Part shown: piece by piece, positions 32,302 to 44,105 of the stretch
Numbering within the stretch: the first letter of the stretch is position 1
Layout of the letters: every line of letters begins with the position of its first letter
DNA from: Rhynchosporium graminicola
Lineage: Eukaryota > Ascomycota > Leotiomycetes > Helotiales > Ploettnerulaceae
DNA: 64,000 bases
NCBI GenBank assembly: GCA_900074885.1
Contig: FJUW01000013.1
Coordinates: 186,001-250,000 of the forward strand
Direction of reading: 5' to 3'
Notes under the pieces: generated by a model
Told to the model about the DNA's origin: nothing
Seen by the model: only the letters and a program-made list of their open reading frames with translations
Database searches by the model: none
Made by a program: the position numbers and the translations under genes

Positions 32302-32803
32302 GGTGTCGGTGATTTGTAAAGCACCAGAGGTGTGGACTGAGCTTACAAGGCTGGCCTAAAAGCTCAGCGAGGAAAACCGTTCTTGAGATTTGCTTGTCGC
32401 AGTCTTTTCGGTCGAACGTGAAAACAGGGACTTTCAGGCAGAATTCGGAGGTCTTGAAACACAGATCAGGTATCAGACCTGGAAATAACGTGCAGTCTTT
32501 GCAAAGACTCAACGGATGCTGGAATCGAAATTGCAATACTCGAGATGCGTGCCTGAATGAAAGTTTCGTCCTGCAAATAAGACCAAAAAAGTGTGGTTCG
32601 GAGAATAGAGAAAAGTGGCGTGTTGAGAGGTATGGGCGATCGAAGGGGTTGAGAGGTAGGGAAGGAGCTTTGTGGGGTTCGATTGGTTCTGGTGCAGCAG
32701 TATCAAGATCCAATGTCGGGTTGAGTGTGTGTGTATTCGGAGGACAGTCCAGGTCTAATTCGAAGTGACAGCCTGGCGATGCATCGTTCAGCAATGTCTT
32801 CAT
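32240..32803 (-). promoter_or_regulatory. Long upstream ORF overlapping the bZIP start codon
   Basis: An ATG at 32803 in a good context (GCCAAAATG) opens 187 codons in another frame and ends 62 nt past the bZIP ATG. If this ATG lies in the mRNA, ribosomes would have to leak past it or reinitiate for bZIP to be made. Another possibility is that part of this frame is spliced out as a 5' leader intron. The peptide (Cys, Phe, Pro and Leu-rich) resembles no family. Confidence 0.4.
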
Positions 32804-33342
32804 TTTGGCAGGTCTTGATATATCTTCTTACCTTTGATCACTTGTAGTTGAGAGGTGCCGAATGTAGTTTTTCCAATTCAATTGGGTGCTTCAAGCTGTG
32901 GTGAAGCTGATTTGACAGAAAACGGTGCCAGACCAGTGTTGACAAGCGGAATTGGAATGCTGCGATTGCGAGAAGAAGCCAAGCCTTTCGTTATCTTTTT
33001 GTTTGAAAGAATACAGAATCAGAAGCAGGTTAGGTTAGGCTTTGGACCAAGAAGGCAAGAGTGAGTGAGTAAATGGTGGTGGAGTTTAGGTTGTAGTGTG
33101 GGGTAAAGGTAAAGAAAGGTAAAAGGTAAAGGTAAAGAAAAGTAAAGTCAAGGTTGGCGGGGGGCAAGCTTTACTCTTTCTGGCATTTGCAATCTGCATG
33201 CATGCATACATACATGCATCAAACGGGACGGGATGGGATGGGATTCCACAGATGGAGACTCGAGTGCGATCTCCGCTCGCGACTAGAGGGGTACGTTTAC
33301 GTAGTCAGGGTAAGGTACGTAGTAAGGGTAGGTAGCTACTAA

Positions 33343-33414
33343 GTAGTAGGTAGTAGGTAGTAGGTAGTAGGTAGTAGGTAGTAGGTAGTAGGTAGTAGGT
33401 AGTAGGTAGTAGGT
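33343..33414 (+). repeat. Heptamer tandem repeat (GTAGTAG)n
   Basis: About ten near-perfect copies of a 7 bp unit, an uncommon microsatellite period. The minus strand reads as repeated Tyr-Leu-Leu-Pro-Thr-Thr in one frame, which I consider accidental. Confidence 0.9.
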
Positions 33415-33470
33415 AAAGTAGTTCGCGGCAGCTGTGCGGGCCCGCTCGTCTAGTTGTAAGTAGACGAGAC

Positions 33471-33495
33471 GAGATGAGATGAGATGAGATGAGAT
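33471..33495 (+). repeat. Pentamer tandem repeat (GAGAT)n
   Basis: Five perfect GAGAT units, preceded by related GAGAC units. Confidence 0.85.
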
Positions 33496-33835
33496 CGAAC
33501 TATGACGCCCGATTTGGATTGGGATCGGGGTAGAGTGAGAGTGAGGTCGGTAGGTAGGACTGTTGATGATCGAGTCGTAACGAGTCGAGTCGAGTAGTAG
33601 TGGCTGTCCCTGAATCAAGATTGTGGTTTGGGATTTGGGTGCTGGTGCTGTTGCTGTTGCTGTTGCTTCTATTATACGAGAAAGAAAAAGGAAGGAAAAA
33701 AGGAAAGGAAAAACAACAAGAGTTAGGGAGAAAACAGAAGCAAAGTTCTTCCGACTCCGGGAATCAATATCGCTGGAACCTGACTTCCCGAACTTCGGAT
33801 CAGAATCATCAGATCAGATCAGATCAAATCTACTT

Positions 33836-33882
33836 TCCTCTTCCTCTTCCTCTTCCTCTTCCTCTTCCTCTTCCTCTTCCTT
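33836..33882 (+). repeat. Hexamer tandem repeat (TTCCTC)n
   Basis: About eight units of a pyrimidine-only hexamer. Long polypyrimidine tracts are common upstream of fungal regulator genes, and this one lies on the upstream side of the bZIP gene. Confidence 0.9.
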
Positions 33883-34080
33883 TACTTAATTCCGAGATAT
33901 CAGCGGAGGCGAAGGCGAAGGCGGAGACGAGACGACACGAACGAGGTCTGAGTCGACGACGACACACAGCAAGGCAAGGCAAGGGTTCGGCGCCAACGTG
34001 CCAACATGCCAACAACTGAGCATGGAGCACGGAGCACGGTTCAAGATCGGTGAAAAAGGTTCCCTTGGAGATACACCTGA

Positions 34081-34120
34081 TACAGTACAGTGCAGTGCAG
34101 TACAGTACAGTACAGTACAC
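34081..34120 (+). repeat. (ACAGT)n-type short tandem repeat
   Basis: Repeated TACAG/TGCAG pentamers over about 40 bp. A CCTA-type run follows at about 34163-34195. Confidence 0.8.
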
Positions 34121-34949
34121 TACAAATACGGCAAAGAGACTTTCAGGGGTTCAGTGGAATACTACCTACCTACCTACCCACCCACCTACCCACCCTAAGT
34201 AATATCGCCTGCACCCAGGTATGATGATGCGGCGTATCGCGATGCAGGTGCAAGGGAGGAGGGATCATCAAGAAGGATCACAACGGGGAAGAGCCAGCCA
34301 GCCTGGGATCTAGAGAAGATGTGGTTGGCCGTGTATAGTACAGTATACCTGTAGATTTTGATATATGATCGATCTCTCGTAAGGCGGCACTGGTGGTTAC
34401 AGGTCTACTCTACGTTACTCTAGGTAGTTGCTTATTCCATCCACCACCACCATCACCACCACCACCACCACCTATTGGATGTTTACGCCACATGCAACGG
34501 CGATGAGCTGTTGAAGAAGTCTATCAGGAGGAACTGGAGGCTGAGTGCAGGACCCTACCGCAGAAGGGAAGGAGTACGTACGGAGGAAAACCTCCACGGC
34601 TAAAGGTGGAACAAACTATAGTAGCATAGCAAGCAAGCAGTAGGTGAGTACCCGACTAGGGCAGGTAGCTGCTTAATAATCGTCGTCTCATCTTTCTTTC
34701 ACCTTTTCATCCCACCTCTCTCTCTCTCACAACAGAGCAAGCAAATCTGGAAAAGTTTTGCCCCACGTCTAAATGGATAAAACAAGTTTTCTTTCCCCGC
34801 CGAATCGAGTCTCGGACCCAAAGGGTAACACAGACGTATATCCATCCAGCAGATGGATGGTTGAGAAGTTTTCGGTCGGATCATTCTCCACAATGAAATT
34901 TCATACTCGACTCCAGAAAACAAGATTCTCCCGAGCCAGGGGTTAGGGT

Positions 34950-34987
34950 AGGCAAGGTAAGGTAAGGTAAGGTAAGGTAGGGTAGGC
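34950..34987 (+). repeat. (GGTAA)n short tandem repeat
   Basis: About six GGTAA/GGTAG pentamers in a row. Confidence 0.8.
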
Positions 34988-36879
34988 TTGCCGATGTCAA
35001 GAACAACTAGACCCGCTAGCTAGGCTTAGCGTCATCGCGGATCCCTTAGCGGTGGAGCCCCTCCCCCCCGTTTTTCGCAACATGGCATTCTGCCAATTCG
35101 CATCTCTGGTGGCGATCCAATCATCATCAGTCCGTGCGCGCTGGGGCTCTGGGAGCAAAAGCTCCGGACGCAGGCTTGCTTCGTTTGTTAAAATCCCCAA
35201 GAACGGGGAGGAGGTTCCGCGGGATGTCAGAGTACAAGCAAGTACCTAGTTACTTGTTAACTCACGCATCTTTGGGGACCAGGAGGAGGGATGACCGTTC
35301 GGAGATATGTAGGGGAGTGGCAAGTAAGTGTTGGGCATGTCTGAGAAATGCAGGCAATAGATAGCGTGGTCGGGGAAGCGGATTCGTGAAACGAGTTGCC
35401 AAGCCATGGGAACGACTTCACTTCTCCCAGAGCTCTTTGAGAATAGCTTAAACGGTGTGTGTGAAGCATTCACCCATTCGACTGAGACAATATGAGGTAG
35501 TCGCGGTTGTCGATTAATCTCGTACGAAACTGTGCCGAGACCATGCTTTTGGTTGGGAAGGTATGTGTGGTTTGTTGTTGATGTGTTTCCTGTACAGTCT
35601 TGTGAGGTATGGTTTCCTGACAGTGTATGATAGCGGATTATGCTTCTGCGACGAGGGAGAATAAGATAAGGTCGCTGTGAGAATGGAGAATCTTATGGTT
35701 CATCTGTCACGAGTTCACAAAGGGGTTCTGATACCCGCAGCGCTACGGCCAGAGTTAGGCTTTTCGACCAGGGCGGGAATAACCTTTTCATTCCGAAAGG
35801 ACGACACAAAGTTTAAATCTAGCACTATCAGACAACCTTCAAAGAAAACTTCCAAAACATCCTTCCAGTAATACGTATAAGTATGATGCAGTCAATTGAA
35901 AGAGAAGCAGCTCTTAACTTTCCAATTTCTCGTATATCTACACTAGTAGCTGCTATCCCCCCAGATGCAAAACCTTAAATCTGACGGCCCCCCTTACCAC
36001 AGCTGAAATTTTAACGTTTATTCAGGACTCAGTAGAACTGGTATTAAGCGACTTGGCAAATGCATCGACCAGCCCAACTCTGGCCGCAGCGCAACGGGGA
36101 TCTCTCCAGAAGCCCCCAGCTACAATGTCCTGGCCTTTTATGGACGGATATCTCTACCGATGTTGACATGATCTCCAACCGAACAGCGGCTGCACGAGGT
36201 CATTCACATTCCCAACCTGGGCAAAGGATGGAACGGAAAGCTCGGCTTGAGATAAGATATATAATAAGACGATGATAAGCAATACCCAGCTTTTTTTTTG
36301 GAACTTGTTTTGGGTAGTCGCTACGGAGAAAGTTCTCCTTACCTGCCTCTTACCAGACCTGCCTGCTTGTTTGTGATTCTTACTTGCTCATGTGTTGTAG
36401 ATCTTATGTATGGCGTTCTCTTGGCCGATCGGACTCGTGTACATCGCTTTTTCTTCTCACTATGCATATCGTGGAAGTACATGCTTCACTGTTACTATCA
36501 CCCTTCGCTCTTACACCGTTCAGCTGTTATGTTGATTCACGGAGTATCATGATGAATGTCGGCCAAGCCCACCTGAACAAAATACAGCTGTGCTCTGCAT
36601 ATTGTCACTCGCGTGTAGTATCAAGCACACGGGTGACGCACATACCAAGCTCCTTGATCTTCTGTCAGGTTGGCAATTTCACATCTACAATACCTGCTCA
36701 TACTGCTCCTGTATTATTACCACATGGCTGAAGCATTGGACCCACCGAGCTTTGGACATCACACTCTTTAACCCGTTTTGAAGCTTCGAGGTACGCTGGC
36801 GTCACTTTGCAGCCTCCACATCGGAGACTTCTCTCCTTACCAGGGAAGCACAGGCGAGAAAGTCAATTGCCATGTCGCT

Positions 36880-36985
36880 CGGTTTCTCCGTGGGTCTCAC
36901 TTAACCCGTCCACAGTGGGTTTGCAGGGAATTTTTGGGTCGAAATTGATGTCAGTCCTGTCAAGTGCAGACCCACGGAGAAACCG
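36880..36985. repeat. Short element with perfect 18 bp inverted repeats
   Basis: Bases 36880-36897 (CGGTTTCTCCGTGGGTCT) and 36968-36985 are perfect inverted repeats with a 70 bp loop. No clear target-site duplication is visible. It could be a tiny MITE or a hairpin-forming terminator. Confidence 0.65.
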
Positions 36986-39820
36986 ACGATATGGAGTAAT
37001 TCCACCGCACAGCGAGCGACGTTTTTGATGATTTGGTCCATCGTCGGCCCCAACCCAGCCTCGCATGCACATCAAGGAAGTGAGGAGACTTGATCTGTTG
37101 TTCGATAGAGCACCAACTTACGTTGTGTCTAGTGGGCTCGGTAGCTCAGCAGTCTAGATCAGGGACTGGATTGAATTGAGCGTACAGTACTTGGACTTTT
37201 AGCTTAGACCAGCTCTTTAGCGAGAATTACATCCGCTTCACGGCATGGAATGGCATGGCATTCGCGATAGTGGTGTACAGCATCTGTACACCATTCTCCT
37301 TGAACATCCTGCTCCTGCTCCACGATTCCAGCAAGATCGAATAGAGCCCTGTCCCATGTGCCACGCATAACATCCTGCTCCAGAGTCAACGCACGCCCGC
37401 ATGTTGTCTGTTCCTTCTCTTCCCAGCAACAGACCACCTCACATGCAACGGATGTCTCTCCGCTTACACGCATACCCTATCATCCTACGGTAACGCGCTG
37501 TGCGAAGCCTTGCTGGACGCCTCATAGCCAGCTCTAGGCATCGATCGTTGTTAGATAGTTGGTCTGGTCTCCAGATCGCCATCATAATCCAATCTCTAGC
37601 GATGTTCCAAAAAGAACCTCAATTACAGCTACTTCCAATCGCGATGGAAAGCACGAGAAGATGCCTGAGCGATTCTCGAAATTTCTCTCCAGAAGCAAAA
37701 AAACACATCATCCCACAGCAGACGTATCTACGAACGAATCTTCTAGCAAGGCTTACACTGTACCGTGAATGAAACCGGTTTTCCACGATCACACATACCA
37801 CCGCAATCACCCCAACCACCAACCGCCATCCAAGAAAGACGTTTACCTCCCCCCTCTCTCCCATATCCGCGGTCTCACATTCAAGCCTCCCGCCCTGTCT
37901 CCCCCCAAAAAGGTGCACAACACCCAGCAGCAAAAGGCGCAAAAGCGGCGTGCATGAGACTCAGCACCCACCGATAAAAACGCCACGATGCACCATCATC
38001 CTGGAAGAGAGCTTTTCCTCTATGGAGATCGTGAGATATGACAGGACAATTCAACTCCCACATTGGTTCATTCCGAAGTCCACATTTCGCGATGTCTGGA
38101 TAGTCAGTCATAGGACTACAAAGGCAAAAGATACCTGCTTGACATTGCATGTCCTTTGCTGATCGGTTGTTACATCGTGAGTGTTCAAGTCCGTCACACT
38201 TCATGTTGAGCCTTCCTTGCTTTACTTTCCATCTCTGCGGTGTTCGATTTTGAGATCATCGTTTCGTTTCTCTTCATCGAAACTTCTCGTCTACTGTAGG
38301 CTCCATCAAGCGTTACCACAGTGGGTGCGGAGCAAGAAATCCAAGACCATACGCTTTCAATCAAGAAGAAGACCCTGAACATGGCGCGTCTGTACCAGTG
38401 GAAATAAACAAATTCATGAATCCAGTCTTTCGAACAGTCTAGATCCAAGACTGATGGAAGGTCCCGAAAGTTGGTAAGCTGGCTGGGTATCCGCCGTCGA
38501 TTTCGCTTAGTTTTCTCCTCTATTCTCGAGGTGCAGCTCTTTCTCTCTCTCCCGCTTTTATGTTCTGCCTCAGTATCATCAAGACTGAGATCGCGGATGA
38601 TGCGATTGAGATGCCGCGATTTTGGGGAAGCTGCTGTGATGGTTAAGCGAGATGTCTTTAAAATCACGTTTGCTGAGAAGGGGGTTGAAGTTGCATGGGG
38701 TTAATTGACTGACTTCCGTATGCGTGCAGAATGACTCTTCTGTACAGTGGATTCTGGCCCTTGTTGTTGCGCTATCATTACAACGAGAGCCGGGCGACGT
38801 ACTGTTTGTTGCTCCCATTGATTGGCACGTGACCTTCGTTGTCTTCCATTCCGTTTCCTTTCCTGAGATCCATGAGAGAGGACGCAAGCTCATGTCCTTC
38901 AGCCCTGCAGTGAAGATTGGGAGTATACAGATCTACTCCTCGATCCGAGGATGTCAAATCAGGCATTCATTTGATCTACTGGTAGCGCTCTACCCACGCA
39001 TCTCCCTCGGGAAGCTATTCCGAATCGTGACAACATATCACAACTTACGAAAGAGAGCTACCTCAGGGTTCTTGATTAAGGAATTGTAGGAGAGTCTCCC
39101 AAGTCACATAATGCGACAGCTCGCTCAAATACTCTACATCCATCACCACTAGTGGAAACGTGAAATATAAAGAGGGGTGATGGAAGCAATCGCACTGGAA
39201 GGTTGGGAAATGCATCTCCTGTCCCTCTTCGCTGCTAAGAGGCTGTTTACATGCTCTGCTTACCATGCTCCCTAATTTTGTCTATCTATCTAGTAATCAA
39301 CACTTTTTGACAGACCGTTGTTGTAGTTCTTTTCGATCCCCTCCGTCTGACTGGATGATAACCAACGTCGAGAAAGAGTGGTTCTTAGAAGTAAGTGAGC
39401 TGTGTACGAGTAACCTAGATCACGCAGCACAACTTGAATGAATCTCATCCGAAAGCTACGATTCTAGTATCTCTTCACGGATGTTTGCGTTCCAGGTCCG
39501 GTCATGGCTTGACTTGAAGGGAAGAGAGAGATATAGAGCCTATGATACCACCATAGCTAAGCTAGCATGGCCTTCTGTATGCCTCCCGACGACAATCAAC
39601 GCATCTGGAATACCAGTAGTAAGTAGCAATGCAGCCCTTGGGTACTAGTGCTACTATACCGAGTTCCTCATTCTCAGACACGGGACATCTGTCTCGAAAG
39701 TTGAGAGCTGGAGGCCGGAAACGCTTCGCTTCACTTCCTGAATAACTCCGTCGGGAATCGAACTTCTGCTTGAGGGATAAAGAGGAGAATGCGTTGGATA
39801 TTATCATAGGATCGGAAAGT
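36986..39820. other. Gene-poor stretch
   Basis: Open frames up to 157 codons (for example minus 38194-38667) show no domain and no coding-like neighbours. Nothing else is recognised. Confidence 0.4.
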
Positions 39821-40032
39821 GTTGCGAGGATATGGGTCTTGGCATGGATCAGGTGACTGTAGTCACGTGCATGGTCCGTGCGGATATTCCTAGATAATAT
39901 CTTCTGTCGACTCTCTATAGTAATTAGTACTGCAATGTAACCATTATCATTCATACGATTACTACCTCTATGCCTTACTCTGAAGATCAACGTAACCTTG
40001 CGATAGAAAGTAAGTGGAATAAGGACTTTCAT
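39562..40032 (-). CDS. Hypothetical ORF containing the dispersed repeat segment
   Basis: 156 codons from a true ATG at 40032. No domain is recognised. The only support is that the segment around residues 51-70 is conserved as protein and DNA at the left end of the window. It could equally be a fragment of a repeated element. Confidence 0.2.
   Translation of the reverse strand: MKVLIPLTFYRKVTLIFRVRHRGSNRMNDNGYIAVLITIESRQKILSRNIRTDHARDYSHLIHAKTHILATLSDPMIISNAFSSLSLKQKFDSRRSYSGSEAKRFRPPALNFRDRCPVSENEELGIVALVPKGCIATYYWYSRCVDCRREAYRRPC
39821..39880 (-). repeat. Second copy of the repeat at the window's left edge
   Basis: 57 of 60 bases match bases 1-60 in reverse complement. It lies within a minus-strand frame (39562-40032) that reads TDHARDYSHLIHAKTHILAT here. 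The same peptide with one change is encoded at the left edge. Confidence 0.6.
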
Positions 40033-40661
40033 TGAGGTTTATCTCTGTTACGGTTATTGTATATGCTTGCGGAGGGAGTTCAGATGCGAGTTCAGCGAGA
40101 AGAGGAAGAGGGAGAGGAAGAAGAAAGAGCAGAAGGAAAGTCCGACCTGATCTGAACTTTCGGAATCGACGCTCTACGAAGCAGAGGTCACGCCCTCGAT
40201 ATCGTGATACAAACCACAGTTCCTTCAATCTTTCACGGCATAAAACCACACATCAAGAATCCCTAGAAACTACACCAGGCAGGCACCTTGGGGCGATACA
40301 GCGCAGCATCACTCTCCTCGAGCCAAAACACAGAATTCAGAAGAATCCAAACCCGATTTCCTCTCCTTGAGATAGATCCCATGCCCTCGGCATGTGACCA
40401 AGTCCACACACTCTGTACGATAAAAAAAAAAAAATTGAAAAAATTCAGACCTCTCCACGGCGACGCGCTCTGTCACTCGTGCCAACGTGAGGACACACAT
40501 CTCCACGTTCGTTTCGTTCCGTTCCGTTCATTCCGAGAGTTCGCTGTGCCGCGGGACACCACTCGTGAGACATTTGGAAGATTCGGAAGCTTGTTTATTG
40601 CGGCTCTTCTCGTCCGTGAAATCGCTACCTACATGCAGGCGAGGCAGAAATAGGACGGAAA

Positions 40662-40707
<46 letters not shown>

Positions 40708-41692
40708 TGCTATCTGTTGCTAGCTCGGCGATTGAATGATGTGATATGTACCTAGGGAGGGATACTGTATACAGCTTAACCACCTACCTCTCATTCACGG
40801 AGAGATGCTCATACGAACGAACACCGAGGTTTTCTTTCCAGTTGAGAAAGATGATGTCAAGGAGAGGCAGACAGATATGGCGTCGGGAAATTGATACGAC
40901 GATGTGACACAGTCGGAATCTCGGCAGAACTAACTGTCTCTGCAGGTTCATGATGTATGCCATGGTGTTCTGGAAGTGTATCAAGTCGGGTGGAGGATAT
41001 AAATACACAGACGAGGGAGGATATTGACTGGCAAGAACACTGAAGCCAAGGCAAAAGAAAGGCAGCAGAACGGGAGGGTTGAGAAAGGACAGGAATACGT
41101 CGCGTCTTGATCTTTACGCGAAGCATAGTATTATCCATTGAAGTATCGGAATTCAGGTTCATGAATCAATCAGTATGTGCGTGTGACACAGCAACAAGTT
41201 GCTGTTTTGGAACGAGCCAGCTGTATGATCGTGGACTGCTGGGAGGAAAAATTACATCGGCAATCTCCCTACTCTCATCTTAATTTTGGAAGAACAGTCC
41301 ATTGTTCTGAGGCTCATTGAGATGCTCATCAAGAAAAGGCTGACCTGAAATCAGGCCAGCAGACGTAGTGTTCCGTCCGCAGCACATTTATTAGGGTTTT
41401 AACAGTTTCGCCAGAACTGACACCACAGCAGACCTTCGAAAGCCATATAGACCTCTCCAAATGCTCTGGACTCAGAATGTCCCGAGTGAAACAGCTCCAC
41501 AGCTTTCTCACTTGCGTACTCACCAAATCCATAGGTCCCTGAAAGTATGTCCGGTTTCATGTTCATTTCAGAGGCGCTCAGCTTATATTCCTATCATCTA
41601 TGTGACAAAGAATGTTGCCGAGTCATTGTCCCTCCAGCCCCAAGCAAACCGAAAAGCCATCCCATGCCATGCGCAAAACACGAAATAACCAT
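40033..41692. other. Intergenic stretch before the ribosomal gene pair
   Basis: Contains the AG microsatellite and a poly-A run near 40424. No gene is supported. Confidence 0.45.
40665..40703 (+). repeat. (AG)n microsatellite
   Basis: About 19 uninterrupted AG dinucleotides. Confidence 0.95.
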
Positions 41693-42495
41693 TTAACGAT
41701 TGGACTTGGCGACACGCTCCAACTCGTCCTTCTTCTTGATGGCGTACGAGTTGCTGCTTCCCTTCGCAGCGTTGATCAACTCCTCAGCCAAGCACTCAGC
41801 AACAGACTTGACGTTTCGGAAAGCGGCCTCGCGAGCCCCGATTGTGAGGAGAGCGATGGCTTGGTTGACACGGCGGAGAGGGGAGACATCGACGGCTTGA
41901 CGACGGACGGTACCAGCTGAACCGATACGAGTAGAATCCTCGCGGGGTCCGCAATTAACGATTGCGTCGACAGTAACTTGGATGGGGTTCTGGTCAGTCA
42001 TGATGTGGATGATCTCGAAAGCGTGGTCAACAATGCGAACAGCCATGAGCTTCTTTCCGTTGTTTCGACCGTTCATCATGAGGGAGTTGGTGAGACGTTC
42101 AATGATTGGGCATTGCGCCTTGCGGAAGCGTTTCGCGGCGAACTTTCCGGCGGAGTGAGAGATGTAGACGGGACTTCTGATCTGGATATAGTCGCTGAAG
42201 GGTGGTATGTTAGCCAGAGTTCGTGCAGATATTCCTGGTCTTGTTCCCCGCGGTTTCGATGATTTTCCCAGTTGTCTCCCCAGAACCTTTCTCCCGCGCC
42301 TCCAAATATGCTTCCAATTTGATGACCAAAGGCAGGCATAACTTACTTGAGCGAAATGTCTCTTACTTCTATGTCCTCATAGCTCCACTTGTTGAACAGC
42401 TTGATCGTTCCGATTGACTTGGTAACGTCGGATGGCAAAGAGCTGTAGGAGGAGACAGCCTCAACTTCGATTTCGTCAGAGTGTTCGGAGGACAT
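41693..42495 (-). CDS. rps5: 40S ribosomal protein S5 (uS7)
   Basis: Two exons on the minus strand, 42347-42495 and 41693-42194, giving 216 residues. The sequence includes [18 protein letters not shown], then across the intron [40 protein letters not shown] and [20 protein letters not shown] follow, and the end is [13 protein letters not shown], all typical of eukaryotic uS7. It sits in the head of the small ribosomal subunit near the E site. A 5' leader intron at about 42501-42548 (GTGAGT...GATAG) is likely. It is divergent from the eS25 gene. Confidence 0.97.
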
Positions 42496-42834
42496 CTTGA
42501 CTATCAATAGGTTAGCATTGGGTATTTTAAATTATCGCAGTAACTCACCTGTCGTGGGTGGTTGGTTGGTAAAATTTGTCGTCGTCGTTATGCAGAGTCG
42601 GGATGGGCTTCGATTCAGAAGTGACTGTGGACACTAGAGCCGTATATGGACTAGCGTTGGAAATATACTGGAGAGGAAAGAGCGACCCGGGCAGTCAGAG
42701 GAGGGCACCTGCCCTGAAAAGTGCGACTCCACTTTGTGCTAACCTGCTAACCGAGAATCGGCAGCGAAACTCATCGCGAATCGGCAGCTCGACGACAGTA
42801 ACCTCCAAACGTCGATATCTCACATCAAGTCAAC
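42496..42834. promoter_or_regulatory. Bidirectional promoter of the uS7/eS25 ribosomal pair
   Basis: 339 bp separate the two start codons. A probable leader intron of uS7 takes up about 42501-42548. Shared regulation of two small-subunit genes is inferred from the arrangement. Confidence 0.7.
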
Positions 42835-43435
42835 ATGGGTACGTATTTCAGCTCTATAAATTCCCCAAATCAGCTCAGCACACGGATGGCACCTTTCTTG
42901 CAGCTCGTGGAATGCGCTGCAGCAAATACCGACCCCTCTCCAACACGATCACCTCCATTGCGAATATTCTCAGCATCTAAGCACATGATGATAGCTAACT
43001 AAAAAAAACAGCCCCAGCTAATACCGGAGCAAAGAAGCAGAAGAAGAAGTGGTCTAAGGGTAAAGGTATGAAATATCCGACTTGAATAAAAAAGACCTTA
43101 TTCTGACGCCCATACAGTCAAGGACAAGGCCCAGCACGCCGTTATCCTCGACAAGGCCACCTCAGACAAGCTCTACAAGGATGTCCAATCGTACCGTCTC
43201 ATCACAGTTGCCACCCTCGTCGACAGACTAAAGATCAACGGATCTCTCGCGCGGAGATGTTTGACGGACTTGGAGGAGAAGGGACAGATCAAGAAGATTG
43301 TCGGACACAGCAAGTTGCAGATCTACAGTATGTGCTTCCTGGTCGCCTTCGAAACACATCGAGAATTAGCTGCGATTACGACTTGAGCTGGATACTAACG
43401 CATCAATAGCTCGGGCGGTCGCTGCTGCGGAATAG
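42835..43435 (+). CDS. rps25: 40S ribosomal protein S25 (eS25)
   Basis: Four exons: 42835-42838, 43012-43065, 43118-43327, 43410-43435, giving 97 residues. Exon 1 holds only ATGG, so the start codon is split from the rest by a 173 bp intron. The protein reads MAPANTGAKKQKKKWSKGK, then DKAQHAVILDKATSDKLYKD, RLITVATLVDRLKINGSLAR and IVGHSKLQIYTRAVAAAE. This is a complete eS25 with its winged-helix-like core. It is in the head of the 40S subunit and contributes to initiation on some IRES elements in other eukaryotes. Confidence 0.96.
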
Positions 43436-44105
43436 GAGATTTCTCTTTCTATTTCTTCGATGTCATGACCAACCACCCTTCTTTCGATAACGAACCACAC
43501 ATGGGCTAGAGCGAATGGGAACGGGTTGGGCATTTGCAAATGGGCTTGGGATTTTATTTCACGGTGTAGCGTATCAAAATCGAACTTGCTTCCGCAGCTG
43601 CACACTGGTGTTTTGGGAATACGTGTGACATGCTGCTTGATACTGATGTGCTAGATTGATCAGGGAACCTTGATCAAAAGATTGAAGAGCATATCTGATA
43701 GCTAGCATGGCTCCCTCTTCAATGGTAGGAAGTGGCAATGGCGTTGGCCGTCTTTGGCTGGACATTCACATGATGTTTCTGAAGCGGTTGAAGCACCGCA
43801 AACATGATAGCCGGCATTCCTCGACGATTGTGACTCGGCTGCTACGGCACCAAGATCAAAGGCCATCTCGACAACCGTCTTGTAGACTATATGAAGAGCC
43901 TAGTTCAGCTAGGTTCATATTCTTATCAATTCGGCAGCTTCAACTGGTCATCTCTAAACCCCACACTTTGCGAGGCTAAGACAAGGCCGGCCGAGGCTCA
44001 AGTGCATACATAACACCACCTAAACCACACCGTCTACCTACTGCTTACTTGCATTTACTCTCCCAATACCCTACTACGAAAGCTTCCCTTCGTACAGCTC
44101 TCATA
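43436..44105. other. Intergenic stretch before the MAPR gene
   Basis: Contains the eS25 3' flank and the MAPR promoter. No other feature is supported. Confidence 0.45.

Larger units (their letters stand above)
32804..36879. other. Gene-free, repeat-rich region upstream of the bZIP gene
   Basis: About 4 kb with several different microsatellites between 33.1 and 35 kb and no frame I can support. Frames of 88-139 codons at 33283-34120 are translations of the repeats. It may contain the bZIP promoter and a long leader. Confidence 0.5.

Noticed and set aside
33283..34120. Frames of 88-139 codons across the microsatellite cluster
   Set aside because: They are translations of simple repeats (Tyr-Leu-Pro, Ser runs) with no gene structure.
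37135..37200. tRNA-like start (GGCTCGGTAGCTCAGCAGTC)
   Set aside because: It resembles an A box, but there is no matching B box, T-arm or acceptor stem.
38194..38667. 157-codon minus-strand frame
   Set aside because: Arg/Ser-rich, no domain, and comparable open frames on the other strand.
40032..40370. 112-codon Arg/Ser-rich plus-strand frame
   Set aside because: Composition comes from purine-rich DNA (GAAGAGG repeats). No support as a gene.
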